A stretch of DNA of 64,000 bases, from assembly GCF_019049655.1 (NCBI RefSeq), contig NZ_JAFMOX010000067.1:1-64000 (forward strand). The letters are read 5' to 3'. The translations under genes and the position numbers were made by a program. This document shows positions 51,378 through 59,584 of this stretch, piece by piece. Source of the stretch: Rahnella rivi. Lineage in GTDB: Bacteria; Pseudomonadota; Gammaproteobacteria; Enterobacterales; Enterobacteriaceae. The notes below the pieces were generated by a model that did not search any database, was not told the origin of the DNA, and saw only the letters and a program-made list of their open reading frames with translations. How positions within the stretch are numbered: the stretch's first letter is position 1; each line of letters starts with the position of its first letter.

Positions 51378-51510
51378 GGTGGGCCGTGCTGGATTGACTC
51401 GGTTACACCTCGCCCTGCGGGCAACGCTTGCGCGTTGTCGTCTCGCTTCGCTCGGCTCGAACCCATGGTTCTCATCCTGCACTGCTTCACTACATTATCC
51501 ACTTTAAAAG
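51378..51510 (-). repeat. rtT-like tRNA-linked repeat, copy A
   Basis: A 133-bp unit immediately downstream of tRNA-Lys 1. It contains palindromic GC-rich sequence (CGCGCAAGCGTTGCCC) and ends (minus strand) with an 18-nt copy of the tRNA 3' end, AATCCAGCACGGCCCACC. By eye it differs from copy B at five positions. Confidence 0.8.
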
Positions 51511-51586
51511 TGGTGGGCCGTGCTGGATTCGAACCAGCGACCAATTGATTAAAAGTCAACTGCTCTACCAACTGAGCTAACGGCCC
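51511..51586 (-). tRNA. tRNA-Lys (UUU), copy 1
   Basis: A 76-nt cloverleaf including an encoded CCA. The acceptor begins GGGCCGT, the D-arm is TAGCTCAGTTGGTAGAGC, the anticodon loop is CTTTTAA (anticodon UUU) and the T-arm is GCTGGTTCGAATCCAGC. It is identical to the two upstream copies and lies in the lysT position between nadA and tol-pal. Confidence 0.97.
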
Positions 51587-51649
51587 ATCTAAATGCTGGG
51601 TACTGATTTACTAATGGCTTTCAAAATCTTCAGGGGTTACACCTAAAAG

Positions 51650-51783
51650 TGGTGGGCCGTGCTGGATTGACTCGGTTTCACCTCGCCCTGCGGGCAACGC
51701 TTGCGCGTTGTCGACTCGCTTCGCTCGGCTCGAACCCATGGTTCTCATCCTGCACTGCTTCACTACAGTTTCCACTATAAAAG
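51650..51783 (-). repeat. rtT-like tRNA-linked repeat, copy B
   Basis: The second copy of the 133-bp unit, downstream of tRNA-Lys 2. On the minus strand it ends with an exact 19-nt copy of the tRNA 3' end including CCA (AATCCAGCACGGCCCACCA) and then repeats CTTTTA. It separates tRNA-Lys 2 from tRNA-Lys 1, with about 60 bp of unrelated spacer. Confidence 0.85.
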
Positions 51784-51859
51784 TGGTGGGCCGTGCTGGA
51801 TTCGAACCAGCGACCAATTGATTAAAAGTCAACTGCTCTACCAACTGAGCTAACGGCCC
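51784..51859 (-). tRNA. tRNA-Lys (UUU), copy 2
   Basis: A 76-nt tRNA identical in sequence to copy 1, with UUU anticodon and encoded CCA. It is followed by repeat copy B. Confidence 0.97.
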
Positions 51860-51927
51860 TTCCTGAATACTTTCGTCTGCCTTCATGTCTTGCAGTTGGT
51901 GTGCAAGCCACTACAGTGTGTTTAGAT

Positions 51928-52003
51928 TGGTGGGCCGTGCTGGATTCGAACCAGCGACCAATTGATTAAAAGTCAACTGCTCTACCAACTGAGCTAACGG
52001 CCC
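51928..52003 (-). tRNA. tRNA-Lys (UUU), copy 3
   Basis: A 76-nt tRNA identical to the other two. It is the first to be transcribed, and is not followed by a repeat unit; a plain 68-bp spacer leads to copy 2. Confidence 0.97.
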
Positions 52004-52077
52004 CTCTAAACCTACTGCATATTGCCTAAATCTCTGACAGCGTTAGCCGTTTGGAGTTGTCTGGGCAACGGCGGCAT

Positions 52078-52105
52078 ATATTACTTATTTAACTTTTCAG
52101 TGCAA
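52078..52105 (-). promoter_or_regulatory. tRNA-Lys operon promoter
   Basis: On the minus strand TTGCAC (52105-52100) and TAATAT (52083-52078) are separated by 16 bp. A GC-rich discriminator (ATGCCGCCG) follows, typical of stringently controlled stable-RNA promoters. The first tRNA starts about 65 bp on. Confidence 0.65.
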
Positions 52106-52200
52106 CTTTAATTTTCAGAAAGAGTGCTAACTGATGGCGTTTCACACACTCAAGCCCAGAAAATGCACGATATGTACATTTTCCAGACCTGAATGAAGAA

Positions 52201-52992
52201 CTAGTTTGCAGATAAACGTTTTTGAGCTTGTTTTGCCGCATCGGTATTTGGGTACTGTTTCACGACCTGTGCGAAGACGGCTTTGGCTTTATCAGCCTGA
52301 CCTTTCTCCTGCATGATCACCCCAACCTTGAACATTGCGTCAGAACTTTTTGGAGACTTAGGATAGTTTTTGACCACGACTGCAAAATAATACGCAGCGT
52401 CGTCTTTTTTACCCTTGTTGTAATACAACTGTCCTAACCAGTAGTTGGCGTTAGGCTGATAAGTCGAATCAGGATATTTTTTGACGAAACTCTGAAAAGC
52501 CGCAATGGCTTCATCATACTGTTTCTTTTCCAGCGCCAGTGAAACCGCAGCATTGTAATCGCTGTTCACGTCACCGGTGCTTGCAGGCGCTTGTGCAGCC
52601 CCCGCATCCGGCGTTGCGGCAGCAGACCCAGACGCATCACCTGTGGCTGCAGCAGCGCCCGTACTGGCGGCTCCGGCATTACCCTGGCTTAAGCTGTCCA
52701 TCTGGTTAAAGATCTGCTTCTGGCGATCAGCAAGCTGACTCAACTGATACTGGTTCTCCTGGATTTGACCACGAAGAGTATCCATATCACGTTGGGAATC
52801 AGAAAGTTGTTGCTGGAGTTGAGTTAATAGCTGGCTGTGAGCGTTAGAAATACGCTCCAGAGAGGTGACCCGATCTTCAATCGAGCCTGAGCCGACATTA
52901 CTGATTGGCGCTTGGGCAGTAGCGGCCCATGGGACCGCTACGCCAACCAGTAACGACAGACTCAACAAGTGAGTTCTGAAGTTACTGCTCAT
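52201..52992 (-). CDS. cpoB: Cell division coordinator CpoB (TPR protein)
   Basis: A 263-residue periplasmic protein (YbgF). The signal peptide ends at ATAQAPIS. A trimerising coiled coil (about 40-100, LERISNAHSQLLTQLQQQL) is followed by an Ala/Gly-rich linker and C-terminal TPR repeats (AVSLALEKKQYDEAIAAF, ANYWLGQLYYNKGKKDDA, AMFKVGVIMQEKGQADKA). It links PBP1B activity to Tol during division. It is last in the tol-pal cluster, 9 bp after pal. Confidence 0.95.
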   Translation of the reverse strand: MSSNFRTHLLSLSLLVGVAVPWAATAQAPISNVGSGSIEDRVTSLERISNAHSQLLTQLQQQLSDSQRDMDTLRGQIQENQYQLSQLADRQKQIFNQMDSLSQGNAGAASTGAAAATGDASGSAAATPDAGAAQAPASTGDVNSDYNAAVSLALEKKQYDEAIAAFQSFVKKYPDSTYQPNANYWLGQLYYNKGKKDDAAYYFAVVVKNYPKSPKSSDAMFKVGVIMQEKGQADKAKAVFAQVVKQYPNTDAAKQAQKRLSAN

Positions 52993-53001
52993 ACTATTCT
53001 C

Positions 53002-53511
53002 TTAGTAAACCAGTACGGCACGACGGTTTTTGGCGTATGCCGCTTCGTCATGGCCCAGTACAGCTGGTTTTTCTTTACCGTAAGAAACGATAGAGATTTG
53101 GTCTGCAGAAACGCCTTTACCTTGCAGGTACATTTTAACTGCAGTAGCACGACGTTCGCCCAGCGCGATGTTGTACTCAGGAGTACCACGTTCGTCAGCA
53201 TGGCCTTCTACGGTCACTTTGTAAGATGGGTTGCTACGCAGGAAAGCTGCGTGTGCATCCAGCATCTGAGCGAATTCAGAAGACACATCGTACTTGTCCA
53301 GGCCGAAGTAAACGATGTTGTTTTTCTGCAATTCTTGCATCTGCAGACGTGCTTGCTCTTCTGAAGACATATTTGCGTTTTCAGTGCCAGCGCCGGTGTT
53401 CAGACCCATACCTGATTGGTCGTTGTCTGCGTTCTTGTGAGAACTACAAGCAGCGACTGCCAGTACAGGCAATGCCAGCATCAGCCCTTTCAGAACTTTG
53501 TTCAGTTGCAT
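53002..53511 (-). CDS. pal: Peptidoglycan-associated lipoprotein
   Basis: A 169-residue outer-membrane lipoprotein. The lipobox VLAVAACSS gives lipidated Cys22. The OmpA-like peptidoglycan-binding domain (YFGLDKYDV, HAAFLRSNPSYKVTVEGHADERGTPEYNI, LGERRATAVKMYL) binds diaminopimelate. It completes the Tol-Pal envelope bridge with TolB. Confidence 0.97.
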   Translation of the reverse strand: MQLNKVLKGLMLALPVLAVAACSSHKNADNDQSGMGLNTGAGTENANMSSEEQARLQMQELQKNNIVYFGLDKYDVSSEFAQMLDAHAAFLRSNPSYKVTVEGHADERGTPEYNIALGERRATAVKMYLQGKGVSADQISIVSYGKEKPAVLGHDEAAYAKNRRAVLVY

Positions 53512-53558
53512 CTATTCGATCCTTTTATAATTTTTTGCCATACATAGTTGTATATGCA

Positions 53559-54851
53559 TCACAGATACGGCGACCAGGCAGGAAATTTGACCTGTCCATC
53601 AGTTGCCGGAAGACGCGCTTTGAAACGTCCATCAGTCGATACCAACTGCAACACGGAACCCAGACCCTGTGAAGAGCTGTAAATAACCATGGTGCCATTT
53701 GGTGCGAGGCTAGGCGTTTCATCCAGGAACGTGTCCGTCAATGTTTGAACGGCTCCCGTTGCCAGATCTTGTTTAGCGATGTGCTGTGTACCGCTGGCGC
53801 TGCTTACCATTACCAGGAACTTGCCATCTGCACTGACGTCAGAGTCCTGATTTTGAGCACCTTCCCAGGTCAGACGTTGTGGCGCACCGCCATTAATATT
53901 CACTTTATAAACTTGTGGTCGACCGCCCTGATCCGAAGTAAACGCCAGGTTCTGGCTGTCCGGGAACCAGGTTGGTTCGGTGTTGTTGCTGCGACCGTTA
54001 GTGACCTGGCTGATTTGACCAGAGCCAAGATTCATTACGTACAGGTTCAGGCTACCGTCTTTAGACAGGGCGAAAGCCAGTTTGCTGCCATCCGGAGAGA
54101 ACGCAGGTGCACCGTTGTGACGTGGGAAGGAGGCAATTTGTCTAATATTGCTATTAGCCAGCGTCTGCACAACCAGGGCAGAACGGCCACTTTCGAAGGT
54201 CACATAAGCCAGTTTGCTGCCGTCTGGTGACCAGGCCGGTGACATTAAAGGTTCTGGTGAACGATGAACAACGAACTGGTTGTAACCGTCGTAGTCAGCA
54301 ACGCGCAGTTCATACGGGAACTTGCCGCCGTTAGTCTGAACGATGTAAGCAATACGGGTACGGAATGCGCCTTTCACGCCAGTGAGTTTTTCAAATACCT
54401 CATCGCTGGCCGTATGGGCAGAATAACGCAGCCATTGCTTGGTCACTTTGTACTGGTTTTGTGCCAGAACGGTGCCAGGTGCGCCAGAGGTGTCAACTAA
54501 CTGATAAGACACTACATAGTTGCCATCGGCAGCAGGTTGAACCTGACCGATAACCACCGCATCAATACCCAGGGCGGTCCAGGCGGCAGGCGTGACTTCT
54601 GCTGCGGTGGACGGCTGCTGTGGCATACGAGATGCATCAATAGGGTTAAACTTGCCGCTGTTACGTAAGTCAGCAGCAACAATGCCACCAACGTCTTCAG
54701 GTGGTGTACCTGGACCAACCCATTTGAATGGCACAACGCCAATCGGGCGAGCCGAATCCACACCCTGGGTGATTTCGATACGAACTTCTGCATGTGCTAC
54801 AGATGCCCACATCATTAAAAGGCCGAACGCTACTCGAAATGCCTGCTTCAT
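53559..54851 (-). CDS. tolB: Tol-Pal system protein TolB
   Basis: A 430-residue periplasmic protein, the same length as E. coli TolB. The signal peptide MKQAFRVAFGLLMMWASVAHA ends at AHA, and the mature end EVRIEITQG contains the TolA-binding box. The C-terminal six-bladed propeller shows repeated SPDGSKLAY/F, PTWFPDSQNLAFTSD and SLAPNGTMVIYSS blades that bind Pal. The start at 54851 follows AGGGAGATAC; the frame extends 22 codons further without support. Confidence 0.97.
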   Translation of the reverse strand: MKQAFRVAFGLLMMWASVAHAEVRIEITQGVDSARPIGVVPFKWVGPGTPPEDVGGIVAADLRNSGKFNPIDASRMPQQPSTAAEVTPAAWTALGIDAVVIGQVQPAADGNYVVSYQLVDTSGAPGTVLAQNQYKVTKQWLRYSAHTASDEVFEKLTGVKGAFRTRIAYIVQTNGGKFPYELRVADYDGYNQFVVHRSPEPLMSPAWSPDGSKLAYVTFESGRSALVVQTLANSNIRQIASFPRHNGAPAFSPDGSKLAFALSKDGSLNLYVMNLGSGQISQVTNGRSNNTEPTWFPDSQNLAFTSDQGGRPQVYKVNINGGAPQRLTWEGAQNQDSDVSADGKFLVMVSSASGTQHIAKQDLATGAVQTLTDTFLDETPSLAPNGTMVIYSSSQGLGSVLQLVSTDGRFKARLPATDGQVKFPAWSPYL

Positions 54852-54981
54852 TGTATCTCCCTTATCTGGACGTATCTGCCCGCGATAATTTAGCAGAATT
54901 TTAACAAACCAACGCATACAAAACTAGAATTACACCCTGCAATCTATCGTAAAAATCTGAAAAGAAATTATTTTCGTCTTT

Positions 54982-56214
54982 CTACGGTTTAAAATCTATC
55001 GGAGCATTTTTAAAGACTTCATAGACTGCTTCAGAAGGCGGTTTCGGGAACTTCGCCTGTCGGGCCGCGGCAAGCGCTGCCTGACAAAGTGCAGGATCCC
55101 CACCTTCCGCCGACACGCTGATAAGCGAGCCATCCGGATTCATTTTAACGCGCAACGAACAGGTTTTACCTGCATAGGATGACGCGTCATAGAATCTGCT
55201 CTCAATGGCGGCCTTAATCTGGCTACCATAGTTCGCAATATCTGCACCTGATGCGCCTGCCTTTTTCTGAGTGCCCTTCCCTGCCGGAGCAGAAGCACCG
55301 CCCCCCGTTGCCCCTTTCGGTGCATTTTTAGAGTCGGCGAGGCCATCAAATAAATTATTCGCATCAGCCGCCTCTTTGGCAGCTGCTGCAGCAGCAGCCT
55401 TTTTATCGGCTGCAGCTTTCTTGGCTGCAGCGGCAGCTTCCGCTTTTTTCTCCGCAGCAGCCGACGCTTTGGCATCAGCGGCAGCTTTTGCATCAGCGTC
55501 AGCTTGTGCCTTCGCATCCGCAGCAGCCTGAGCTTTGGCTTCGGCAGCCGCGGCTTTTTTAGCTTCGGCAGCTGCTTCTTTCTTCGCATCTGCTTCGGCT
55601 TGTTTCTTCGCGGCAGCGGCGGCGGCAGAAGCTTCAGCCTCTGCTTCTTTTTTAGCATCCGCAGCGGCTTTTTTCTGCGCGTCAGCTTGTGCTTTAGCCG
55701 CCTCTTTCGCGGCATCCGCTTTCGCTTGTGCGGCTGCTTTGGCGGCTTCAGCTTTCGCTTGTGCGGCTGCGGCCTCTGCTTGTTTCTGTTGTTCTTTCGC
55801 TTGTTCAGCAGCTTGTTCGGACTGCTTTTGCTGCTGGGCCTGTTCCTGCGCCTGCTGTTTCGCATTTTCCTGCGCTTGCAGACGTTCTTTTTCGAGCTCT
55901 TTCAGGCGCTGCTGTTCTGCGGCCTGTTTCTGCTGTAACTCTTCAGCCTGCTGTTCTGATTTTTTCTGACGCGCTTGTGCAGCACGTTGGGAATCAGCCT
56001 GTTGCTGCTGTTGACGATTGTACTGATCAACCACGGCACTCGGATCGACCATCACAGCGGAAATATCACTACCGCCACCGCCGCCACTCATGCTGGTATC
56101 TTCGTCCAGCGATCCCAAAATCAGCAGGCCTATAATGATGATATGCAGAACGACCGAAACAATAACGGCGCGTTTGAGCTTATCGTTTTGTTCAGTTGCA
56201 GTTGCCTTTACCAA
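54982..56214 (-). CDS. tolA: Tol-Pal system protein TolA
   Basis: A 410-residue inner-membrane protein with one N-terminal TM (AVIVSVVLHIIIIGLLILGSL). A long helical domain II, rich in Ala, Lys, Glu and Gln, runs from about residue 60 to 300. A globular domain III follows (about 310-410; YGSQIKAAIESRFYDASSYAG, CSLRVKMNPDGS). Domain III meets TolB and Pal. The low-complexity repeat explains several long antisense open frames over it. It starts about 115 bp past tolR, a larger gap than elsewhere in the cluster. Confidence 0.97.
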   Translation of the reverse strand: MVKATATEQNDKLKRAVIVSVVLHIIIIGLLILGSLDEDTSMSGGGGGSDISAVMVDPSAVVDQYNRQQQQQADSQRAAQARQKKSEQQAEELQQKQAAEQQRLKELEKERLQAQENAKQQAQEQAQQQKQSEQAAEQAKEQQKQAEAAAAQAKAEAAKAAAQAKADAAKEAAKAQADAQKKAAADAKKEAEAEASAAAAAAKKQAEADAKKEAAAEAKKAAAAEAKAQAAADAKAQADADAKAAADAKASAAAEKKAEAAAAAKKAAADKKAAAAAAAKEAADANNLFDGLADSKNAPKGATGGGASAPAGKGTQKKAGASGADIANYGSQIKAAIESRFYDASSYAGKTCSLRVKMNPDGSLISVSAEGGDPALCQAALAAARQAKFPKPPSEAVYEVFKNAPIDFKP

Positions 56215-56328
56215 AATAGATTTCCCAAGACAGGATTACTAAAAACCCGGGTTCCTTCGTTGCCTGTCGTCTTTTTTAACAGGGCAGGGAAAGCCGGGTT
56301 TCAAATAAGTGTTACAAATTACCTATCC

Positions 56329-56760
56329 TCAGATAGGTTGTGTCATCAATCCGACAGATTTCACACCGGCCTGATGCAACATATTCAGCGCCTTGATGAT
56401 TTCATCATAAGGCACGTCTTTTGCACCGCCGATCAGAAAGACTGTCTTCGGATTGGCCTGAATTCGGCTGGTCGCTTCCGCGATAACCTGCTGTTCAGGC
56501 AACTGTTCCATACGCTGATGATCCACCACGATGGTGTATTGCCCCACGCCAGAGACTTCAACAATCACTGGCGGGTTATCATCGCTGGATACCGTTTTGG
56601 AATCCGTCGCGTCTGGCAGATCCACTTCCACGCTCTGGGTAATGATGGGGGCTGTTGCCATAAAAATCAGTAACAGAACCAGCAGTACGTCCAGCAGCGG
56701 AACAATGTTGATCTCCGACTTACCTTCGCGACGGTTACGACGACCTCGTGAACGAGCCAT
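56329..56760 (-). CDS. tolR: Tol-Pal system protein TolR
   Basis: A 143-residue ExbD/TolR protein. The single TM (IVPLLDVLLVLLLIFMATAPI) contains the proton-path Asp. A periplasmic domain follows (VVDHQRMEQLPEQQV). It works with TolQ as the proton-driven motor. It starts 11 bp after tolQ. Confidence 0.97.
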   Translation of the reverse strand: MARSRGRRNRREGKSEINIVPLLDVLLVLLLIFMATAPIITQSVEVDLPDATDSKTVSSDDNPPVIVEVSGVGQYTIVVDHQRMEQLPEQQVIAEATSRIQANPKTVFLIGGAKDVPYDEIIKALNMLHQAGVKSVGLMTQPI

Positions 56761-56771
56761 ACTCTCCCCCT

Positions 56772-57461
56772 TTAGTTACTGCTGGTTTCGCGAGAGAAAG
56801 CCTGACGGTGCAGGATGGCCGTAAATTCTTCCATGAAGTTATCGTAGTTTTGCTCAAGCTTGTTTACGCGTTGGTTGAGGCGGTTATACGCCATAACCGC
56901 CGGGATAGCAGCAAACAAACCAATTGCGGTGGCAATCAGTGCTTCTGCAATACCTGGTGCAACCATTTGCAAGGTGGCTTGTTTCACAGAACCTAAACCG
57001 ATAAAGGCGTGCATGATCCCCCAGACCGTACCAAACAGGCCGATATACGGGCTGATTGAACCGACGGTACCGAGGAAAGGAATGTGCATTTCAAGGGATT
57101 CGAGTTCACGGTTAAAGGAAATACGCATCGCGCGTGAAGAGCCTTCAATCACAGACTCAGGCGCATGGCTGTTCGCACGATGAAGACGCGCAAACTCTTT
57201 AAAACCGGAATGGAAGATTTGCTCTGCCCCGCTCAGGGTTTCGCGACGGCCCTGGCTTTCCTGATACAAACGGGAAAGCTCAATACCGGACCAGAATTTA
57301 TCTTCAAACGCTTCTGCCTCACGGGTGGCGGCATTCAGTACCTTCGTACGTTGAATGATGATCGCCCAAGACGCGACAGAGAAGCACACCAGGATAAGCA
57401 TAATCAGCTTAACCAGGATGCTGGCCTTTAAAAATAAATCAAGCATGTTCATGTCAGTCAC
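56772..57461 (-). CDS. tolQ: Tol-Pal system protein TolQ, GTG start
   Basis: A 229-residue ExbB/TolQ protein with three TM segments (KASILVKLIMLILVCFSVASW first; GTVGSISPYIGLFGTVWGI and ALIATAIGLFAAIPAVMAYN later). The start is GTG ACT GAC ATG, as in E. coli, overlapping the ybgC stop by 4 nt. It forms the stator with TolR. Confidence 0.96.
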   Translation of the reverse strand: MTDMNMLDLFLKASILVKLIMLILVCFSVASWAIIIQRTKVLNAATREAEAFEDKFWSGIELSRLYQESQGRRETLSGAEQIFHSGFKEFARLHRANSHAPESVIEGSSRAMRISFNRELESLEMHIPFLGTVGSISPYIGLFGTVWGIMHAFIGLGSVKQATLQMVAPGIAEALIATAIGLFAAIPAVMAYNRLNQRVNKLEQNYDNFMEEFTAILHRQAFSRETSSN

Positions 57462-57862
57462 TGCTTAAACTCCGCGACAATAGACTTAGGAAGCGCACGT
57501 GGCTTCATTTGGTGTGGATCAATGCACGCAATTAACACTTCTGCAGAACTCAGAAGGTTTCCATGCGAATCAAGAATTCGTTGTGCAAAAGTAAGAGAAG
57601 CTCCGCGAATGGACGTAATCTCACTCTGAACATCCAGCATGTCATCTAAACGAGCTGGTGCAAAGTATTCGACCGTCATGCGGCGGACAGCAAAAGCGAC
57701 GTGTTCTCCCAGCAACTGCTGCTGGTGAAAATTGCGTTGGCGCAACATCTCTGTGCGAGCCCTTTCATAAAAGGCGACGTATCGGGCATGGTAGACCACA
57801 CCTCCCGCGTCTGTGTCCTCATAGTAGACACGAACCGGCCATCGGAACAACGAATTACTCAC
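57458..57862 (-). CDS. ybgC: Acyl-CoA thioesterase YbgC, probable GTG start
   Basis: A 134-residue hot-dog-fold thioesterase at the head of the tol-pal cluster. The 4-HBT motif with catalytic Asp is VYYEDTDAGGVVYHARYVAFYERART. The start is placed at the GTG at 57862 (then SNSLFRWPVRV), giving the E. coli length; the open frame begins 14 codons earlier at another GTG. E. coli YbgC acts on short and long acyl-CoA and binds acyl carrier protein. Confidence 0.93.
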   Translation of the reverse strand: MSNSLFRWPVRVYYEDTDAGGVVYHARYVAFYERARTEMLRQRNFHQQQLLGEHVAFAVRRMTVEYFAPARLDDMLDVQSEITSIRGASLTFAQRILDSHGNLLSSAEVLIACIDPHQMKPRALPKSIVAEFKQ

Positions 57863-57949
57863 TCTACATCCCGTAATGCAATTTGACGGCACTACTATAC
57901 TCAAGAGGACTGGGGTTGGGAATGGGTTGCATTGCTGGAATGAAAATAA

Positions 57950-57972
57950 TTATGGGCCAGAACGGCCCATAG
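57950..57972 (-). terminator. Hairpin after ybgE
   Basis: The stem TATGGGCC / GGCCCATA with a 5-nt loop is followed on the minus strand by ATTATTTT. It probably ends the cyd operon before ybgC. Confidence 0.6.
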
Positions 57973-58013
57973 GAGTTTTACTGTAAATCTGTGTATTTAA
58001 TCGACAATAAAAG

Positions 58014-58307
58014 TCAGCTAAAGAAGTAAAACAGACCGGCAGCCAACGCAATCATGGCCAGCAGAGGGCAAAAGAACGCTTTCCACAACGACTTGTGCGG
58101 GCGAAACCCGACACCGTGGATAACGCCGCTGCACACGGCCCAAATCAGAATGATCCCATGCCAGACTTCCAGCTGGCTGGTCGACGAGGCAAACATGCCC
58201 GGCTTCCAGAAAACGCAGCCGGCAAGCAGCAGTGACATCACCAGTGAAAGGGCCCGCAAGGGGCCCTTGTCGGTGACGGCGTAGAGCTTATCCGCGATCA
58301 CACTCAT
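58014..58307 (-). CDS. ybgE: Cytochrome bd operon protein YbgE
   Basis: A 97-residue inner-membrane protein with three hydrophobic segments (LRALSLVMSLLLAGCVFW; GIILIWAVCSGVIHGVGF; FFCPLLAMIALAAGLFYFF). The function is unknown; it is conserved after cydABX. Its ATG overlaps the cydX stop in a TAATG. Confidence 0.93.
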   Translation of the reverse strand: MSVIADKLYAVTDKGPLRALSLVMSLLLAGCVFWKPGMFASSTSQLEVWHGIILIWAVCSGVIHGVGFRPHKSLWKAFFCPLLAMIALAAGLFYFFS

Positions 58308-58420
58308 TACTTCTCTTCTTTCGCAGCTTTATTGGCTTCGCTGTGCTCAAACGCCAGCGCGGTAATGATACCAAACGAGCAAGCCAGTAAGGTGCCGAGG
58401 ATCCAGGCAAAATACCACAT
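58307..58420 (-). CDS. cydX: Cytochrome bd-I small subunit CydX
   Basis: A 37-residue single-TM subunit needed for stable cytochrome bd. The translation begins MWYFAWILGTLLACSFGIIT and ends in a charged tail (AKEEK). This is the same length as E. coli CydX (YbgT) and nearly identical over the TM part. A GGAGAAC site precedes the ATG, 10 bp after cydB, and the stop overlaps ybgE. Confidence 0.95.
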   Translation of the reverse strand: MWYFAWILGTLLACSFGIITALAFEHSEANKAAKEEK

Positions 58421-58430
58421 GGTGTTCTCC

Positions 58431-59570
58431 TTAATACAACGAATGCTTGTTGTTCTCGATGTAGTGTTTATCGAGGCGACCGAACATCTTGTAATACGCC
58501 CATGAGGTGTAAATCAGGATGAGAGGCACAAAGATACAGGCTACAACGGTCATCACTCTCAGCGTCAGCAGTGTGGATGTCGCATCCCACATGGTCAGAC
58601 TGGCGTTTGGCTCAGTGATGGATGGCATCACGAACGGGAACATCGTGATACCCGCCGTCAGGATCACACAGGCGATGGTCAGTGAGTTACTGATAAACGC
58701 CAGTGCACCTTTATTGATGCGTGAGAACAGGATAGTCAGCAGTGGCAGAATCACGCCAAGAGCCGGAATAGCCCACAGGCCTGGCATCTTATTGTAGTTA
58801 GCCAGCCATGCGCCTGCTTCATGAGAAACCGTTTTGCGCAGCGGGTTAGACGGGCCCGCGTGATCCATTACGGATGTCACGGTGAAACCATCAATACCTT
58901 TTACTAACCAGATCCCTGCCAGCAGGAAGCACACCATCATCACCAGCGCAGAAATCTGCGAGGCAGTGCGGGTACGCAGGTGCAGCTCGCCCACGGTACG
59001 CATTTGCAGATAGGTTGCGCCCTGGGTGATCAGCATGGTCAGGCTGACCAGACCGGCCAGAATACCGTACGGGTTCAGCAGGCCAAACAGATTGCCGGTA
59101 TAGAACAGACGCAGATCGTTGTCGATATGGAACGGCACACCCAACAGCAGGTTACCGAATGCCACACCGAACACTAATGCAGGCACGAAGCTACCGATGA
59201 AGATGCCCCAGTCCCACATGCCACGCCAGCGCGCGCTGTCCAGTTTTGAACGATAGTCAAAGCCCAGCGGACGGAAGAACAAAGCACACAGCACCAGCAC
59301 CATCGCGGCATAGAAGCCGGAGAATGCAGCAGCGTAGACCATCGGCCAGGCGGCAAACAACGCGCCGCCTGCGGTGATCAACCAAACCTGGTTGCCGTCC
59401 CAGTGCGGGGCGATGGCGTTAATCATGACCCGGCGGTCAGTATCGGTTTTACCGATAATCCGCACCAGGATGCCCACGCCCATATCAAACCCATCGGTGA
59501 CTGCGAAGCCGATAAACAGCACGCCAATCAGCACCCACCAGATGAACCTTAGCGATTCATAATCAAACAT
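58431..59570 (-). CDS. cydB: Cytochrome bd-I ubiquinol oxidase subunit II
   Basis: A 379-residue, nine-TM subunit. It begins YESLRFIWWVLIGVLFIGFAV with the GFDMGVG motif conserved in CydB, and has HWDGNQVWLITAGGALFAAWP. It supports the CydA haems. It lies 14 bp after cydA. Confidence 0.97.
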   Translation of the reverse strand: MFDYESLRFIWWVLIGVLFIGFAVTDGFDMGVGILVRIIGKTDTDRRVMINAIAPHWDGNQVWLITAGGALFAAWPMVYAAAFSGFYAAMVLVLCALFFRPLGFDYRSKLDSARWRGMWDWGIFIGSFVPALVFGVAFGNLLLGVPFHIDNDLRLFYTGNLFGLLNPYGILAGLVSLTMLITQGATYLQMRTVGELHLRTRTASQISALVMMVCFLLAGIWLVKGIDGFTVTSVMDHAGPSNPLRKTVSHEAGAWLANYNKMPGLWAIPALGVILPLLTILFSRINKGALAFISNSLTIACVILTAGITMFPFVMPSITEPNASLTMWDATSTLLTLRVMTVVACIFVPLILIYTSWAYYKMFGRLDKHYIENNKHSLY

Positions 59571-59584
59571 AATTCGACTCCCTT

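Noticed and set aside
51303..51886. Three open frames of 81-91 codons across the tRNA-Lys region
   Set aside because: They read through tRNA genes and their repeats (typical NQLVAGSNPARPTT peptides from antisense-type tRNA frames).
55140..55969. Several long open frames on both strands within tolA, encoding Ala/Ser-rich, Arg/Lys-rich or Leu/Phe-rich chains
   Set aside because: They are frame shadows of the low-complexity Ala/Lys repeat of TolA domain II; none has a ribosome site or a recognisable protein.
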